Notes: generated by a model not told the origin, from the sequence alone. A DNA stretch of 64,000 nt from an uncultured SAR86 cluster bacterium (GCA_902604855.1 CACLAF010000006.1:1-64000), one strand, 5' to 3'; positions 16,934-26,254 are shown, counted from the first letter of the stretch. Numbers and translations: made by a program.

Positions 16934-18730
16934 TTAATCGCTTATCGCAGCTATGGCAGCTGCTGAAGTAGCCAGATCAGCTAAAATAGGAGTGACAATT
17001 TGAGTTAAACTAATAGCATCAAATGGTCTTGAATCTCTAGAAATAACTATTGTACTTCCAGGTATAATTTCCTTGCTAGAGCTAAATAAAGATTTTTTTA
17101 CTAATTGAGATTTACCATCAGGGTAAATTACAAAGGTTCTGTCTTTATCGGCCGTATCTTTCATGCCGCCTGCTAATGCAATGTATTCATCAACTGTTAG
17201 GTTAGGATTAAAACCAACAGTAGCGCCGTATAAAACTTCACCAACTATTGAAACTGAAGACGGCCTACTCGGTATAAATAATTTGTCACCGTGCTGAACA
17301 GGGAAATTAAAAATTGGATCTGATTTTAGGGTTAATAAATCTAAATTAACAACCATTCTCCCAGGGGGATCTTCTGCCCTTAATTTAGAAATAAGGTTTG
17401 ATATAGGCAAAAGGGTGAATTCAGTGATTTCATCAATCGTGTCTTTAGTGATTACATCCACAATGGTATTTTCCAGTTCATCAGCTGCTCTTTCAAAAGC
17501 AGCTTTTTGTGCTTTTGCGACATCCCTTCTAAGAAAAACCGCTCCTTGGAAGAAAGATTGATCGGTATATCCTCCTGCCCTCAATATAATGTCACGTATA
17601 GTATCTCCAGGCTGGATAGAGTATTCGCCTGGATTTTTTATTTCACCTGAAACTTGAATTGATTTAGGGCTTATTCCAGCAACAGAGGAAATGTTGATAA
17701 CATCACCATTCATTAATGATCTATCTAGGTTATCTGTTGAGCTTATATAGGTAAGATTTCTTTTAGCAGTTTTAGGATCAATTGAACTTAATTCTAATTC
17801 TGGAGAGCCGTACACTTCCGAATTAAAACCTCCAGCAAGAGAAATTGCATCTGCAATAGTTTCTCCTTCTACAATTTCATATCTATATGGCCTTTTAAAG
17901 GCTCCTCCTAGAGTGATACTTTTTTCAATAAAAGGTACAAAAACAACATCACCATCTTGGAGAATAACATCTGACTCTAAAGAACCTTTGAGCAAAATAT
18001 CATAAAAATCATAAGTTTTTATAACCTTGTTATTCCTCCTAACTTTTATATTTCTTAAAGACCCTTGTTCATTTACTCCACCACTAACAAACAAAGCATT
18101 CGAAACTGTACTCAATCCGCTCATTACATACCTTCCAGGTTTATATGCCTCACCAAGAATATAAACGCCTATCGATCTAAGCTTACTTAGAGACATATCA
18201 ACAGAAGTTCCTATTAATTCAGTTTCCACTGTTTTGACTAAAAGCTTAGTGGCTTTCTCATAAGTTAAACCTAAAAAATTAACTGGTCCTATGAATGGAA
18301 GGACAACTTTACCTTCTCTACTAATAGTTGCTTCAACTTTCTTTTCTTTACTTCCATAGAAATTAACCAATATTTTATCTCCTGGACCGAGTATGTAGTT
18401 TGCAGTGACTGGAGTATTATCCACGGGAGCGAAAGTTGTAGGAGAATACTGAAAGAAATTGAATCCGTATATACACTCCGGGCAGTAATCCTCATCTTCT
18501 TCGAGATCTTTTAACTCAGGTTTTTTCATTAGAGAGAGCTCTTCGTCAAAAGTTTCTTCAATTTCATCTCTTAGAGAATCTGCTGTTTCCATCTTTTCGA
18601 TTATGCTTGTTCTTTGATCAGGTGGTAATTGCTCTATCATTATCATCTGATCTGGAGTAATTTCAGCAGTTAATGAAAAGGACATCAAAGCGATGGAAAA
18701 AATAAGTGAATTTATACTTTTTTGTTTCAT
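16934..18730 (-). CDS. Polysaccharide export protein (Wza/KpsD/GfcE-like, multiple SLBB domains)
   Basis: Probably the outer-membrane polysaccharide exit channel. It has a signal peptide (1-22), then a Poly_export domain starting near YILGPGDKILVNFYG (about 110-124). Several SLBB domains follow, with GVYILGEAYKPGRY, SITLGGAFKRPYRYEI, SIQVSGEIKNPGEYSI and SVSIVGEVLYGA. At 598 residues it is nearer KpsD than Wza (about 380). A CPEC motif precedes the export domain. The C-terminus ends LATSAAAIAAISD, echoing the Ala-rich AAISD segment of the GfcA-like protein. No tyrosine autokinase or glycosyltransferase is nearby. Confidence 0.88.
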   Translation of the reverse strand: MKQKSINSLIFSIALMSFSLTAEITPDQMIMIEQLPPDQRTSIIEKMETADSLRDEIEETFDEELSLMKKPELKDLEEDEDYCPECIYGFNFFQYSPTTFAPVDNTPVTANYILGPGDKILVNFYGSKEKKVEATISREGKVVLPFIGPVNFLGLTYEKATKLLVKTVETELIGTSVDMSLSKLRSIGVYILGEAYKPGRYVMSGLSTVSNALFVSGGVNEQGSLRNIKVRRNNKVIKTYDFYDILLKGSLESDVILQDGDVVFVPFIEKSITLGGAFKRPYRYEIVEGETIADAISLAGGFNSEVYGSPELELSSIDPKTAKRNLTYISSTDNLDRSLMNGDVINISSVAGISPKSIQVSGEIKNPGEYSIQPGDTIRDIILRAGGYTDQSFFQGAVFLRRDVAKAQKAAFERAADELENTIVDVITKDTIDEITEFTLLPISNLISKLRAEDPPGRMVVNLDLLTLKSDPIFNFPVQHGDKLFIPSRPSSVSIVGEVLYGATVGFNPNLTVDEYIALAGGMKDTADKDRTFVIYPDGKSQLVKKSLFSSSKEIIPGSTIVISRDSRPFDAISLTQIVTPILADLATSAAAIAAISD

Positions 18731-18759
18731 GATAATTATTCTACAAGTTTAAAATAATT

Positions 18760-19644
18760 CTAAGTAGTACTTTTTTTTGGTACACCCAGACTCCAACCTA
18801 GTTTATTTCTGCACGACGAAAAGAAGCTGTGATCTGTTGGATGTATTAAAGTTAATTCTTTTTTAGCCCTCTGTATGTATACATCTTTATTATTAGGAAC
18901 TTTGAGATTCTCATGACTATCCATACTTAAGAAAGCTTTTGTGCTACCTTTAGTTCTTATTTTTATTTGTTTATCTTGGCTTGTTATCATGGTTCTCGAA
19001 TTAAGGCTATGAGGAAACATTGGGAGAAGGCTTATAGCTTTGACCTCTGGAGAAATGATGGGCCCATTTCCGGATAAGGAATATGCAGTTGAACCTGTGG
19101 GTGTGCTCACTATAAGTCCATCTGCTTTTTGTCTATAAACAAATTCATCATCTATAAATAGTTCATACTCTATTAGTTGTGCTATTGAACCAGAGTGAAG
19201 AACTATTTCATTCAATGCCCTATACCTGCTTTTTTCGCCTTCAATCCAAGCTTCTAGAAATATCCTTTTGTCTTCAATGAAATTACCTTTCAATATTTCA
19301 CTCAATGCAAAAGTTAAATCTGCAGGAGGAATATCAGTTAAGAATCCTAGATTTCCTAGATTTATTCCAAGAACAGGGATGCTACTATCGCCAAATTTCC
19401 TAGCAGTACTTAAAAGCGTTCCATCTCCGCCAATTGCGATGACTAAATCCGATTTTCTTGCAATAGTTTTTTCGGTATATATCCTTCCCTTTAACTTACC
19501 GCTAATACTTGAAGAAGAAGGAAAAACACATATTATTCCTAGACTAGAAAGAACTTCTACTACTTGTTCAGCTATGGAAATTACTTTTTTATTATTTATT
19601 GAAGAATAAATTGCTATATTTTTAAATAAGAAGTTACTTACCAT
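18760..19644 (-). CDS. nadK: NAD kinase
   Basis: Phosphorylates NAD to NADP. The 294-residue protein has GGDGTLL (72-78), NLGNLGFLTDIP, ALNEIVLH and STPTGSTAYSLSGNGPI, the conserved ATP/NAD kinase motifs. The start overlaps the end of yhhQ by seven bases, indicating cotranscription with that gene. The 29-base gap to the export gene downstream leaves open whether nadK is also upstream in the polysaccharide operon transcript. Confidence 0.96.
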   Translation of the reverse strand: MVSNFLFKNIAIYSSINNKKVISIAEQVVEVLSSLGIICVFPSSSSISGKLKGRIYTEKTIARKSDLVIAIGGDGTLLSTARKFGDSSIPVLGINLGNLGFLTDIPPADLTFALSEILKGNFIEDKRIFLEAWIEGEKSRYRALNEIVLHSGSIAQLIEYELFIDDEFVYRQKADGLIVSTPTGSTAYSLSGNGPIISPEVKAISLLPMFPHSLNSRTMITSQDKQIKIRTKGSTKAFLSMDSHENLKVPNNKDVYIQRAKKELTLIHPTDHSFFSSCRNKLGWSLGVPKKSTT

Positions 19645-20342
19645 TTTTTTACCCAGTATATGAATATTGTATCAATTGCAGCAATTAAAACCTTAAAAAC
19701 ATATTTAGTAAGGGCTAACATCAATGCAGTTGACCAATCCATCCCGGTTGCGAAAACCCATGTGAATTGATATATGAGTGTATCGATAAGTTGAGAAGTA
19801 ATAGTAGACAAATTATTTCTTAACCAGAGCTTAGATTCTCCCGTTATGGTTTTTATTTTATTGAAAAACCATACATCAAATGTTTGACTTACTAGGTATG
19901 CAGTAAGTGAACCTACTACAAAAGCAGGAGAATAATATGCCAAAGTAGAAATTGCATTATGAACCTCCAGAGCTGAGCCAGTTATCTCAGAAGGCTTAAA
20001 TTGGATACTGAGGACCAAAGTTATCATGACAGCAATGTTTGCAAAAAACCCAAGCATTACAGCCCTATTAGCTTCTTGTCTCCCATATTTTTCGTTCAGT
20101 ACATCAGTAGCAAAATATATTCCTGAATACAAAATTGCTCCCATACTTACTTTATATGTGCTTCCGAAAATTATTAGTTCACTTACCTTGCCCCCCTGTA
20201 AGTTGCCCAGCACAATACCTAGAACAACTGCAACATATAAACCATATTTGCCAAAAAATCTGTACAGCAATAATGCCAAGCCAAGGTCATAGACGACAGT
20301 GATTAACCAGAGTGATTCTTGGCTGAGAGAAAAAATATCCAT
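19638..20342 (-). CDS. yhhQ: Queuosine precursor transporter (YhhQ/VUT family)
   Basis: A 234-residue inner-membrane protein of the VUT_1 family, which imports queuosine precursors (queuine or preQ0/preQ1) for tRNA modification. The family signature ATDVLNEKYGRQEANRAVMLGF begins near residue 78. About six hydrophobic segments are visible. It overlaps nadK by seven bases and is divergent from the sirtuin gene (43-base gap). No queuosine biosynthesis genes are in the window, so salvage rather than synthesis is possible here. Confidence 0.88.
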   Translation of the reverse strand: MDIFSLSQESLWLITVVYDLGLALLLYRFFGKYGLYVAVVLGIVLGNLQGGKVSELIIFGSTYKVSMGAILYSGIYFATDVLNEKYGRQEANRAVMLGFFANIAVMITLVLSIQFKPSEITGSALEVHNAISTLAYYSPAFVVGSLTAYLVSQTFDVWFFNKIKTITGESKLWLRNNLSTITSQLIDTLIYQFTWVFATGMDWSTALMLALTKYVFKVLIAAIDTIFIYWVKKW

Positions 20343-20385
20343 TTTTGTATAATTTCTTTATATTCTATCTGAAAGAGAAAGCAAC

Positions 20386-21120
20386 ATGTTCTTAAAACTG
20401 CAGCATTTAATAGAAGAAAGTAAAAGATTAGTATTATTTACTGGGGCTGGTATAAGCACCAATTCTGGTATACCTGATTTTCGTGGGCCAAAGGGTGTAT
20501 GGAAAACTGCAACTCCCATATACTTTCAAGACTTTATGGGCTCAAAAGATAAAAGGATAGAATCATGGGAAAGGAAGTTTTCAAATGAACTTAGCATAGA
20601 TTCAGCTAAACCAAACAGTGGTCATTTAAAATTGGCTGAAATCATGAGCAAGAAAGAGGAAGCTCATCTCATAACTCAAAACGTAGATAACTTACATCAG
20701 GAATCGGGTATTGATGACTCCAAGATAACTGAACTCCATGGAAATGCAACTTATGCTAAATGTTTAAACTGTCATGCAAGATATGAACTTTCTCCTCTTA
20801 AAAAAGATTTCCTCGCAACTAAAGAGCCTCCTTCATGCACTTTATGTGGAGGAATAATTAAAACGGCAACTATCTCTTTTGGTCAAGCCATGCCAGAGGA
20901 AGAAATGAATACTGCACAAAGAGTATCGATTAAGTCAGATCTATTTATTTGTTTAGGTTCTTCTCTTGCTGTTTTTCCTGCCGCTGATCTCCCTTTGTTA
21001 GCAAAAGAAACAGGTGCTAATTTAGTGATTATAAATAATGAACCTACACAGATGGATCATTTATCAGATTTAGTAATTAATAGAGATATTTCTGAGACTT
21101 TGTCAGAAATCACCCTATAA
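20386..21120 (+). CDS. cobB: NAD-dependent protein deacylase (sirtuin, CobB-like)
   Basis: A Sir2-family lysine deacylase of 244 residues. The NAD-binding GAGIS (20-24) and DFRGPKGVW (31-39), the TQNVDNLH block (97-104), catalytic His118 (LHGN) and four zinc ligands (Cys126, Cys129, Cys151, Cys154) are all present. The family acts on acetyl- or other acyl-lysines; the many acyl-CoA genes nearby make protein acylation control plausible. Whether it prefers acetyl or succinyl groups cannot be decided here. Its stop is one base from the convergent alcohol dehydrogenase stop. Confidence 0.93.
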   Translation: MFLKLQHLIEESKRLVLFTGAGISTNSGIPDFRGPKGVWKTATPIYFQDFMGSKDKRIESWERKFSNELSIDSAKPNSGHLKLAEIMSKKEEAHLITQNVDNLHQESGIDDSKITELHGNATYAKCLNCHARYELSPLKKDFLATKEPPSCTLCGGIIKTATISFGQAMPEEEMNTAQRVSIKSDLFICLGSSLAVFPAADLPLLAKETGANLVIINNEPTQMDHLSDLVINRDISETLSEITL

Positions 21121-21121
21121 A

Positions 21122-22174
21122 TTAATCATGTGTTAAGGCCACTAAGCCTAATAGATCTCCCTCTTTCATCTCTTTAAGAGTCTCATTAGCCTTTGAGACA
21201 TCTCTTGTTTCTACCGCAACAGGATCTATCTTTCCAGCAACGACAAGTTCCATCAGTTCTTTCATATCACCTAAACTGCCGACATAAGAGCCCATAAGTT
21301 TCTTTTCCGTAAGAGCTTGTAAAGGCAAAGGCAGACTAATTTGCCCTCCAAAAAGGCCAACTATTACGTAACTTCCTCCTCGCGCAAGAAGGTTATATCC
21401 AAAATTGACAGACGCTTCGGCTCCCACAAAATCAACGATAGATCTGGCACCGCCTTCAGTTAATTCTAATAGCTTTTCAGCAGCACCTTCTTCAGAGGAG
21501 TTTATTGTTGCAGATGCACCAAGCTGTCTGGCCATTCCTAGTTTTTCGTCATCGATATCAACCACGATTGGATTTATACCATATGCCGCTTGAGCAATTT
21601 TTAAAGCTAATACCCCTAAACCCCCTGCAGATACAATAACTAATGAATTATCTTTCTTATAAGGACCTGCTTTTTTTAAAGCACTATAGGCGGTCAAGCC
21701 TCTACAAGCATAACTACCGGCTAAACTGTCAGGTGTGTCCGCTGCATCAAATAAATATTTTTGATCAGGAACTAAAACATATTCTCCATATCCGCCAGCA
21801 ACATGAATACCTAGATTAGAGTTATTCGGACAATAATGAGTCATATCGTCATCGCAAAGGTCACAATCACCGCAGCCCATCCACGGATAAGCTACATATC
21901 TCTCTCCTATATTGATATCTTCTACTTCATCTCCGATTGCACTTACTTCTCCAAAAATTTCATGACCCATAGTCAGGGGCTCGCCACCAGGTAATGGTGA
22001 TGGAAGTTGCACACCTCCCCCCAAGTCAAAATATCCATCATGAATGTGTACATCAGAATGACATACGCCGCATGCGACCGTCTTAAGAACTACCTCTCTT
22101 CCTTTCGGTTCAGGTGTTTCTAATGTTCTCTCTTCTAATGGTTTACCATTTTCTATTACTTGATAAGCTTTCAT
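21122..22174 (-). CDS. Zinc-dependent alcohol dehydrogenase
   Basis: A 350-residue medium-chain dehydrogenase/reductase. The catalytic zinc set is CGVCHSD (Cys38) and GHEIFGE (His71/Glu72); the structural zinc cysteines are Cys101, 104, 107 and 115. The NAD(P) Rossmann motif is SAGGLGVLALKIA. The substrate is unknown; a role in primary or short alcohol oxidation is likely from the family. It stands alone, divergent from the acyl-CoA dehydrogenase pair with an 81-base gap that probably holds both promoters. Confidence 0.92.
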   Translation of the reverse strand: MKAYQVIENGKPLEERTLETPEPKGREVVLKTVACGVCHSDVHIHDGYFDLGGGVQLPSPLPGGEPLTMGHEIFGEVSAIGDEVEDINIGERYVAYPWMGCGDCDLCDDDMTHYCPNNSNLGIHVAGGYGEYVLVPDQKYLFDAADTPDSLAGSYACRGLTAYSALKKAGPYKKDNSLVIVSAGGLGVLALKIAQAAYGINPIVVDIDDEKLGMARQLGASATINSSEEGAAEKLLELTEGGARSIVDFVGAEASVNFGYNLLARGGSYVIVGLFGGQISLPLPLQALTEKKLMGSYVGSLGDMKELMELVVAGKIDPVAVETRDVSKANETLKEMKEGDLLGLVALTHD

Positions 22175-22193
22175 TTAAACTCTCTAGAATTTG

Positions 22194-22222
22194 TTTAGTT
22201 ATCTTTAGAATAAATCTATAAT
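22194..22222 (+). promoter_or_regulatory. Candidate sigma-70 promoter for the acyl-CoA dehydrogenase operon
   Basis: A consensus TATAAT (22217-22222) is preceded by TTTAGT (22194-22199) at a 17-base spacing. The -35 is weak. It lies 33 bases before the first acyl-CoA dehydrogenase start, which has an AAGGA ribosome site. Confidence 0.45.
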
Positions 22223-22255
22223 TGCATTGGAACAAGTAAATAAATAAGGAATAAG

Positions 22256-23452
22256 ATGACAGATTTACAAACTTTTAGAGAAGAAACAAGAGATTGGCTG
22301 GAGGCTAATTGTCCACAAGAAATGAGAAAACCAGGAGATGTTGCTTGGGGTGGCAGAAATGCTCAATTTTCTCATCCTGACCAAAAAATATGGTTGGAAA
22401 GAATGGGGGAAAAAGGATGGACTTGTCCGACTTGGCCTAGTGAATACGGCGGAGGTGGCCTATCTAAAGAAGAAAATAAAATTCTTCAAGAAGAAATGGG
22501 CGCGATTGGGGCAAGATCTCCATTAGGTAGTTTTGGGATATGGATGTTAGGACCGGCTCTTCTTGAGTTTGCCAACGAAGAGCAGAAAAAAGAGCATTTA
22601 CCTCCAATTGTTAGAGGGGAAGTGTGGTGGTGCCAAGGTTATAGTGAACCTGGATCAGGCTCAGATTTGGCTTCGTTAAGCACTAAGGCAGTAGAGGACG
22701 GAGATAACTATGTTATAAATGGTCAAAAAATCTGGACATCATATGCAGATAAAGCCGATAAGATTTTCTGTTTAGTTAGAACTGGACCTCAGGAGCCCAA
22801 ACATGACGGAATAAGTTTTTTACTTATAGATATGGATCAGCAAGGTGTTACAACAAGGCCCATTACTTTAATAAGTGGAAAATCCCCATTTTGTGAAACT
22901 TTCTTTGATGATGCGAAAGCTCCTACCAAAGATCTGGTTGGTGGATTAAATAAAGGTTGGACGGTTGCTAAGAGACTTCTTGAGCATGAGCGAACTATGA
23001 TCTCAGCTATGGGCCTATCGGGCGGTGGAGATGGTAGTAAAAAAACTAAATCAGGATTAGCTGAGATAGGAAAGAAATATGTTGGAATAGATGCTGATCA
23101 AAAGATTTCTGATAAAGCCCTAAGAAGAAAAGTGGCTATGCATGATCTTAACTCCAGAGCCTTTGGTCTAACTATGCAAAGGGTAGGAGAAGAAACTAAA
23201 GTCGGTGCACCAAGTCCAGCTGCGGCTATGGGTAAATACTATGGAACTGAACATAATAAACTCCGTTATGAGCTGATGCTTGAAGCAATGGGGACTCAGG
23301 GAGTTGGATGGGATGGAGAAGGATTTTCAATAGAAGAATTAGCGATTACAAGAGACTGGCTTAGAACCAAAGCAAATTCAATTGAAGGAGGTACTTCTGA
23401 AGTGCAACTAAATGTAATTTCAAAAAGAGTTCTTGGTTTACCAGACAAGTAA
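22256..23452 (+). CDS. Acyl-CoA dehydrogenase, catalytic-type subunit
   Basis: A 398-residue FAD-dependent acyl-CoA dehydrogenase. Typical features are WCQGYSEPGSGSDLASL (about 124-140), INGQKIWTSYAD and a C-terminal IEGGTSEVQ holding the catalytic Glu position. A longer insertion (GGGDGSKKTKSG) lies mid-protein. It is followed after two bases by a second, more divergent acyl-CoA dehydrogenase. That pairing resembles mycobacterial FadE heteromers (alpha2beta2) acting on bulky acyl-CoAs such as steroid side chains. The substrate is not known. Confidence 0.92.
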   Translation: MTDLQTFREETRDWLEANCPQEMRKPGDVAWGGRNAQFSHPDQKIWLERMGEKGWTCPTWPSEYGGGGLSKEENKILQEEMGAIGARSPLGSFGIWMLGPALLEFANEEQKKEHLPPIVRGEVWWCQGYSEPGSGSDLASLSTKAVEDGDNYVINGQKIWTSYADKADKIFCLVRTGPQEPKHDGISFLLIDMDQQGVTTRPITLISGKSPFCETFFDDAKAPTKDLVGGLNKGWTVAKRLLEHERTMISAMGLSGGGDGSKKTKSGLAEIGKKYVGIDADQKISDKALRRKVAMHDLNSRAFGLTMQRVGEETKVGAPSPAAAMGKYYGTEHNKLRYELMLEAMGTQGVGWDGEGFSIEELAITRDWLRTKANSIEGGTSEVQLNVISKRVLGLPDK

Positions 23453-23454
23453 AT

Positions 23455-24594
23455 ATGGCACTAATTCTTAATGAGGAACAGCAATCCCTCAAAGATATTG
23501 CTAAAGAGTTTTTACAAAAGAATGCTCCTGTAACCCATTTCAGAGAGATTAGGGATACTCAAAATGAATTAGGTTATGATGAATCCTTATGGTCAGAGAT
23601 GGTTAATCTTGGCTGGTCAGGTATCTTAATTCCTGAGGACTATGGCGGATTTGATTTTGGCATGGTCGGAATGGGAAGTATTTTTGAAGAAATGGGAAGG
23701 ACATTAACGCCCTCACCTCTCTTTTCAACTGGTGTTTTAGGTGCAAGTCTATTAACTTTAGGTGGAGATGATAAACAAAAACAAAATTATCTGCCTCGAA
23801 TAGTAGAAGGTAGTCTTACTACGGCTCTTGCCTTAGAAGAAGGCAACAGACATTCGCCGTTTTCTATTTCAACGAAAGCGACTAAAGCCGGCAATGATTA
23901 CAAGATTTCTGGTGAAAAGACTTTCGTCATTGACGGGCATTGTTCAAATTTAATTATAGTGGCCGCAAGAACAGAAGGTTCAGATGATGATGCTTCAGGA
24001 ATTACACTTTTTCTAGTAGAAGCGGAAGCTAATGGGATTGAAATAACTAAAACCAGTATGGTGGATTCTAGAAATTCTGCCAATATCAAGTTCAATGACA
24101 TTACTGTCTCGTCTTCAAATCTTCTTGGAGAAGAAAATAATGGGGCATCAATATTGGAAGAGGTTCTGGATAGAGCGCAAATCGCTATTTCAGCTGAAAT
24201 GCTGGGAAATGCGTCGCAAGCATTTGATGTGACGCTGGATTATCTAAAAGAAAGAAAGCAATTTGGTTCTGTCATAGGGACGTTCCAAGCGCTTCAACAT
24301 AGGGCTGCAGAAATGTATTCAGAATTAGAATTGACAAAATCGTCAGTAATAGCTGCTTGCAATGCGGTTGATGAAAACTCAAATGATCTCAAAAGAATGG
24401 CAAGTTTAGCTAAATACAAAGCAGGAGAGACGAACCACCTCGTCACAAATGAAGCAGTTCAGATGCATGGCGGTGTAGGTGTTACCGATGAATATGATGT
24501 CGGGCTTTACCTAAAAAGAGCTAGAGTGACTGAACAAATTTTTGGAAATTCAGAATATCATCTGGATAGATACGCAACTCTTAGCGAATATTAA
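23455..24594 (+). CDS. Acyl-CoA dehydrogenase paralogue, probably non-catalytic partner
   Basis: A 379-residue acyl-CoA dehydrogenase-fold protein starting two bases after the first. The flavin/acyl core is recognisable (GWSGILIPEDYGGFDFG, KQFGSVIGTFQALQHRAAEM, QMHGGVGVTDEYDVGLYLKRA). At the position of the catalytic Glu (IEGGTS in the partner) it reads IFGNSE, so Phe appears to replace Glu. This is the pattern of the beta subunit in FadE-type heteromers, which supplies structure and FAD contacts. A catalytic Glu elsewhere, as in isovaleryl-CoA dehydrogenase, is not excluded. Confidence 0.88.
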   Translation: MALILNEEQQSLKDIAKEFLQKNAPVTHFREIRDTQNELGYDESLWSEMVNLGWSGILIPEDYGGFDFGMVGMGSIFEEMGRTLTPSPLFSTGVLGASLLTLGGDDKQKQNYLPRIVEGSLTTALALEEGNRHSPFSISTKATKAGNDYKISGEKTFVIDGHCSNLIIVAARTEGSDDDASGITLFLVEAEANGIEITKTSMVDSRNSANIKFNDITVSSSNLLGEENNGASILEEVLDRAQIAISAEMLGNASQAFDVTLDYLKERKQFGSVIGTFQALQHRAAEMYSELELTKSSVIAACNAVDENSNDLKRMASLAKYKAGETNHLVTNEAVQMHGGVGVTDEYDVGLYLKRARVTEQIFGNSEYHLDRYATLSEY

Positions 24595-24595
24595 T

Positions 24596-25372
24596 CTGAA
24601 TAGTATAGAAAAGCTTTTAGCCATCATGTCTCAATTAAGAGATAAAGATGATGGCTGTGAATGGGATAAAAAACAAACCTTCCGGTCCATAGCTCCTTAT
24701 ACTATTGAAGAAGCATACGAAGTTGCTGATGCCATAGAAAGAGAAGATATTTCAGATCTAAAAGAGGAATTAGGTGACCTTCTTTTGCAGGTGGTCTTTT
24801 TATCTCAAATTGCAAAAGAAGAAGAATTATTTTCCTTTGATGATGTTGCAAAAACTATTTCGGAAAAACTTGTAAGGAGACACCCTTTTGTCTTCTCAGA
24901 TAAAAAAAATCATTCCTTAGACGAACAGGTTAACCAATGGGAAGAAACAAAACAAAAGGAAAGGTCCAAAAAAAATCAAGGAGGTATCCTTGACGGAATT
25001 GCTAAGAATTTACCATCCCTCCAAAGATCGCAAAAGATTCAAAAGAGAGTTGCTAGTGTAGGCTTTGACTGGCCCGATACAAAGGGGGTATTCAAAAAGA
25101 TTAAAGAAGAACTCAGAGAGCTTGAAGAGGCAGTGGAAGCTAACAGCAAAGAATCCATTCAAGAAGAAATTGGCGATCTTTATATGATTATTACCAATTT
25201 ATCAGAAAAGTTGGGTATAGATTCTGAGGAATCCTTGAGAAAATCTAATGTTAAATTTGAGAAGAGGTTTAACTATATTGAAAAAGAACTTGAAAAAGAC
25301 AACATAGAATTATCTGAAATGGATTTAGATGAACTCAATACTCTTTGGGATGATTCTAAAAAATTAAGATAA
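24596..25372 (+). CDS. mazG: Nucleoside triphosphate pyrophosphohydrolase MazG (start uncertain)
   Basis: MazG hydrolyses (d)NTPs to monophosphates. Two tandem MazG domains are visible, with the acidic motifs EEAYEVADAIEREDISDL and LREELG-type ELREL...EEIGDLY. Alignment with E. coli MazG puts the first residue at CTG 24596 (NSIEKLLAIM against NQIDRLLTIM), giving 258 residues. The alternatives are TTG 24542, inside the previous gene, and ATG 24626, which would lose a conserved helix. CTG lies two bases after the upstream stop, suggesting coupled reinitiation. No strong ribosome site is present. Confidence 0.9.
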   Translation: MNSIEKLLAIMSQLRDKDDGCEWDKKQTFRSIAPYTIEEAYEVADAIEREDISDLKEELGDLLLQVVFLSQIAKEEELFSFDDVAKTISEKLVRRHPFVFSDKKNHSLDEQVNQWEETKQKERSKKNQGGILDGIAKNLPSLQRSQKIQKRVASVGFDWPDTKGVFKKIKEELRELEEAVEANSKESIQEEIGDLYMIITNLSEKLGIDSEESLRKSNVKFEKRFNYIEKELEKDNIELSEMDLDELNTLWDDSKKLR

Positions 25373-25381
25373 AATAATTCT

Positions 25382-26254
25382 ATGGAGATTATTAGGGGAG
25401 TCTTAGGGCTATTTGCAGTTGTCTTGAATACACTTTTCTGGTGCATATTCCTTCTAAGTATAGCGATCTTAAAGTTACTTTTACCCATCGAAAGTTGGAA
25501 AAGAGTTTGTACTAAGCTAATAATTAATGTTGGAGAATGTTGGATATATTGTAATGGTCTATGGATTCAAGCCCTTCATAAGCCCGAATGGAAAATAGAA
25601 GGATTTGAATCACTAGATAATACAAGATGGTATTTATCTGTTGCAAATCATCAATCCTGGGCTGACATATTCGTTCTCCAAGCAATCACGAATAGAAAAG
25701 TGCCCATGCTTAAGTTTTTTATGAAACATGTACTCATTTGGGTTCCAGTTATTGGATTAGCATGGTGGGCATTGGATATGCCATTCTTAAAGAGATATTC
25801 AAAAGAGGAATTAGACAAAAATCCGAATCTGAGAGGCGAAGATATTAAAGCCATGGAAAAATCTTTTGAAAGGTATTCTAGATATCCTGTTTCTATCTTT
25901 AGTTTTGCGGAAGGTACACGGTTTAATGAAGAGAAAAGGTTAACTCAAGATTCAAAATTCAAAAATCTACTTAACCCAAAATCTGGAGGTATAGGCTTAA
26001 CATTGACTACTATGCCATACATTCAGTTGATGCTCGATTTTTCTATTTACTACCATAGTTCGAAAAGATCTTTTTGGGATTTTTTGTGCGGTAGAATGTC
26101 AAAAGTAACAATTAAAGTTCGCGAGATACCGATTCCAGAAAATCTACTTCAGAAAAACTACGAAGAAGATATAACATTCAGGGAAGATTTAAAATCTTGG
26201 ATGAAAAACCTTTGGACAGAAAAAGATAACTTTATTGAGGATTTAAAAAAATGA
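25382..26254 (+). CDS. PlsC-family lysophospholipid acyltransferase (YihG-like)
   Basis: A 290-residue membrane-bound acyltransferase. The HX4D catalytic motif is NHQSWAD (His90, Asp95), and FAEGTR (175-180) is the phosphate-binding block. One or two hydrophobic segments at 5-35 anchor the N-terminus. The YihG/LPLAT group acylates lysophosphatidic acid or related lipids at the inner membrane. It begins nine bases after mazG and overlaps the next GST gene by four bases (ATGA), so the three are likely cotranscribed. Confidence 0.88.
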   Translation: MEIIRGVLGLFAVVLNTLFWCIFLLSIAILKLLLPIESWKRVCTKLIINVGECWIYCNGLWIQALHKPEWKIEGFESLDNTRWYLSVANHQSWADIFVLQAITNRKVPMLKFFMKHVLIWVPVIGLAWWALDMPFLKRYSKEELDKNPNLRGEDIKAMEKSFERYSRYPVSIFSFAEGTRFNEEKRLTQDSKFKNLLNPKSGGIGLTLTTMPYIQLMLDFSIYYHSSKRSFWDFLCGRMSKVTIKVREIPIPENLLQKNYEEDITFREDLKSWMKNLWTEKDNFIEDLKK

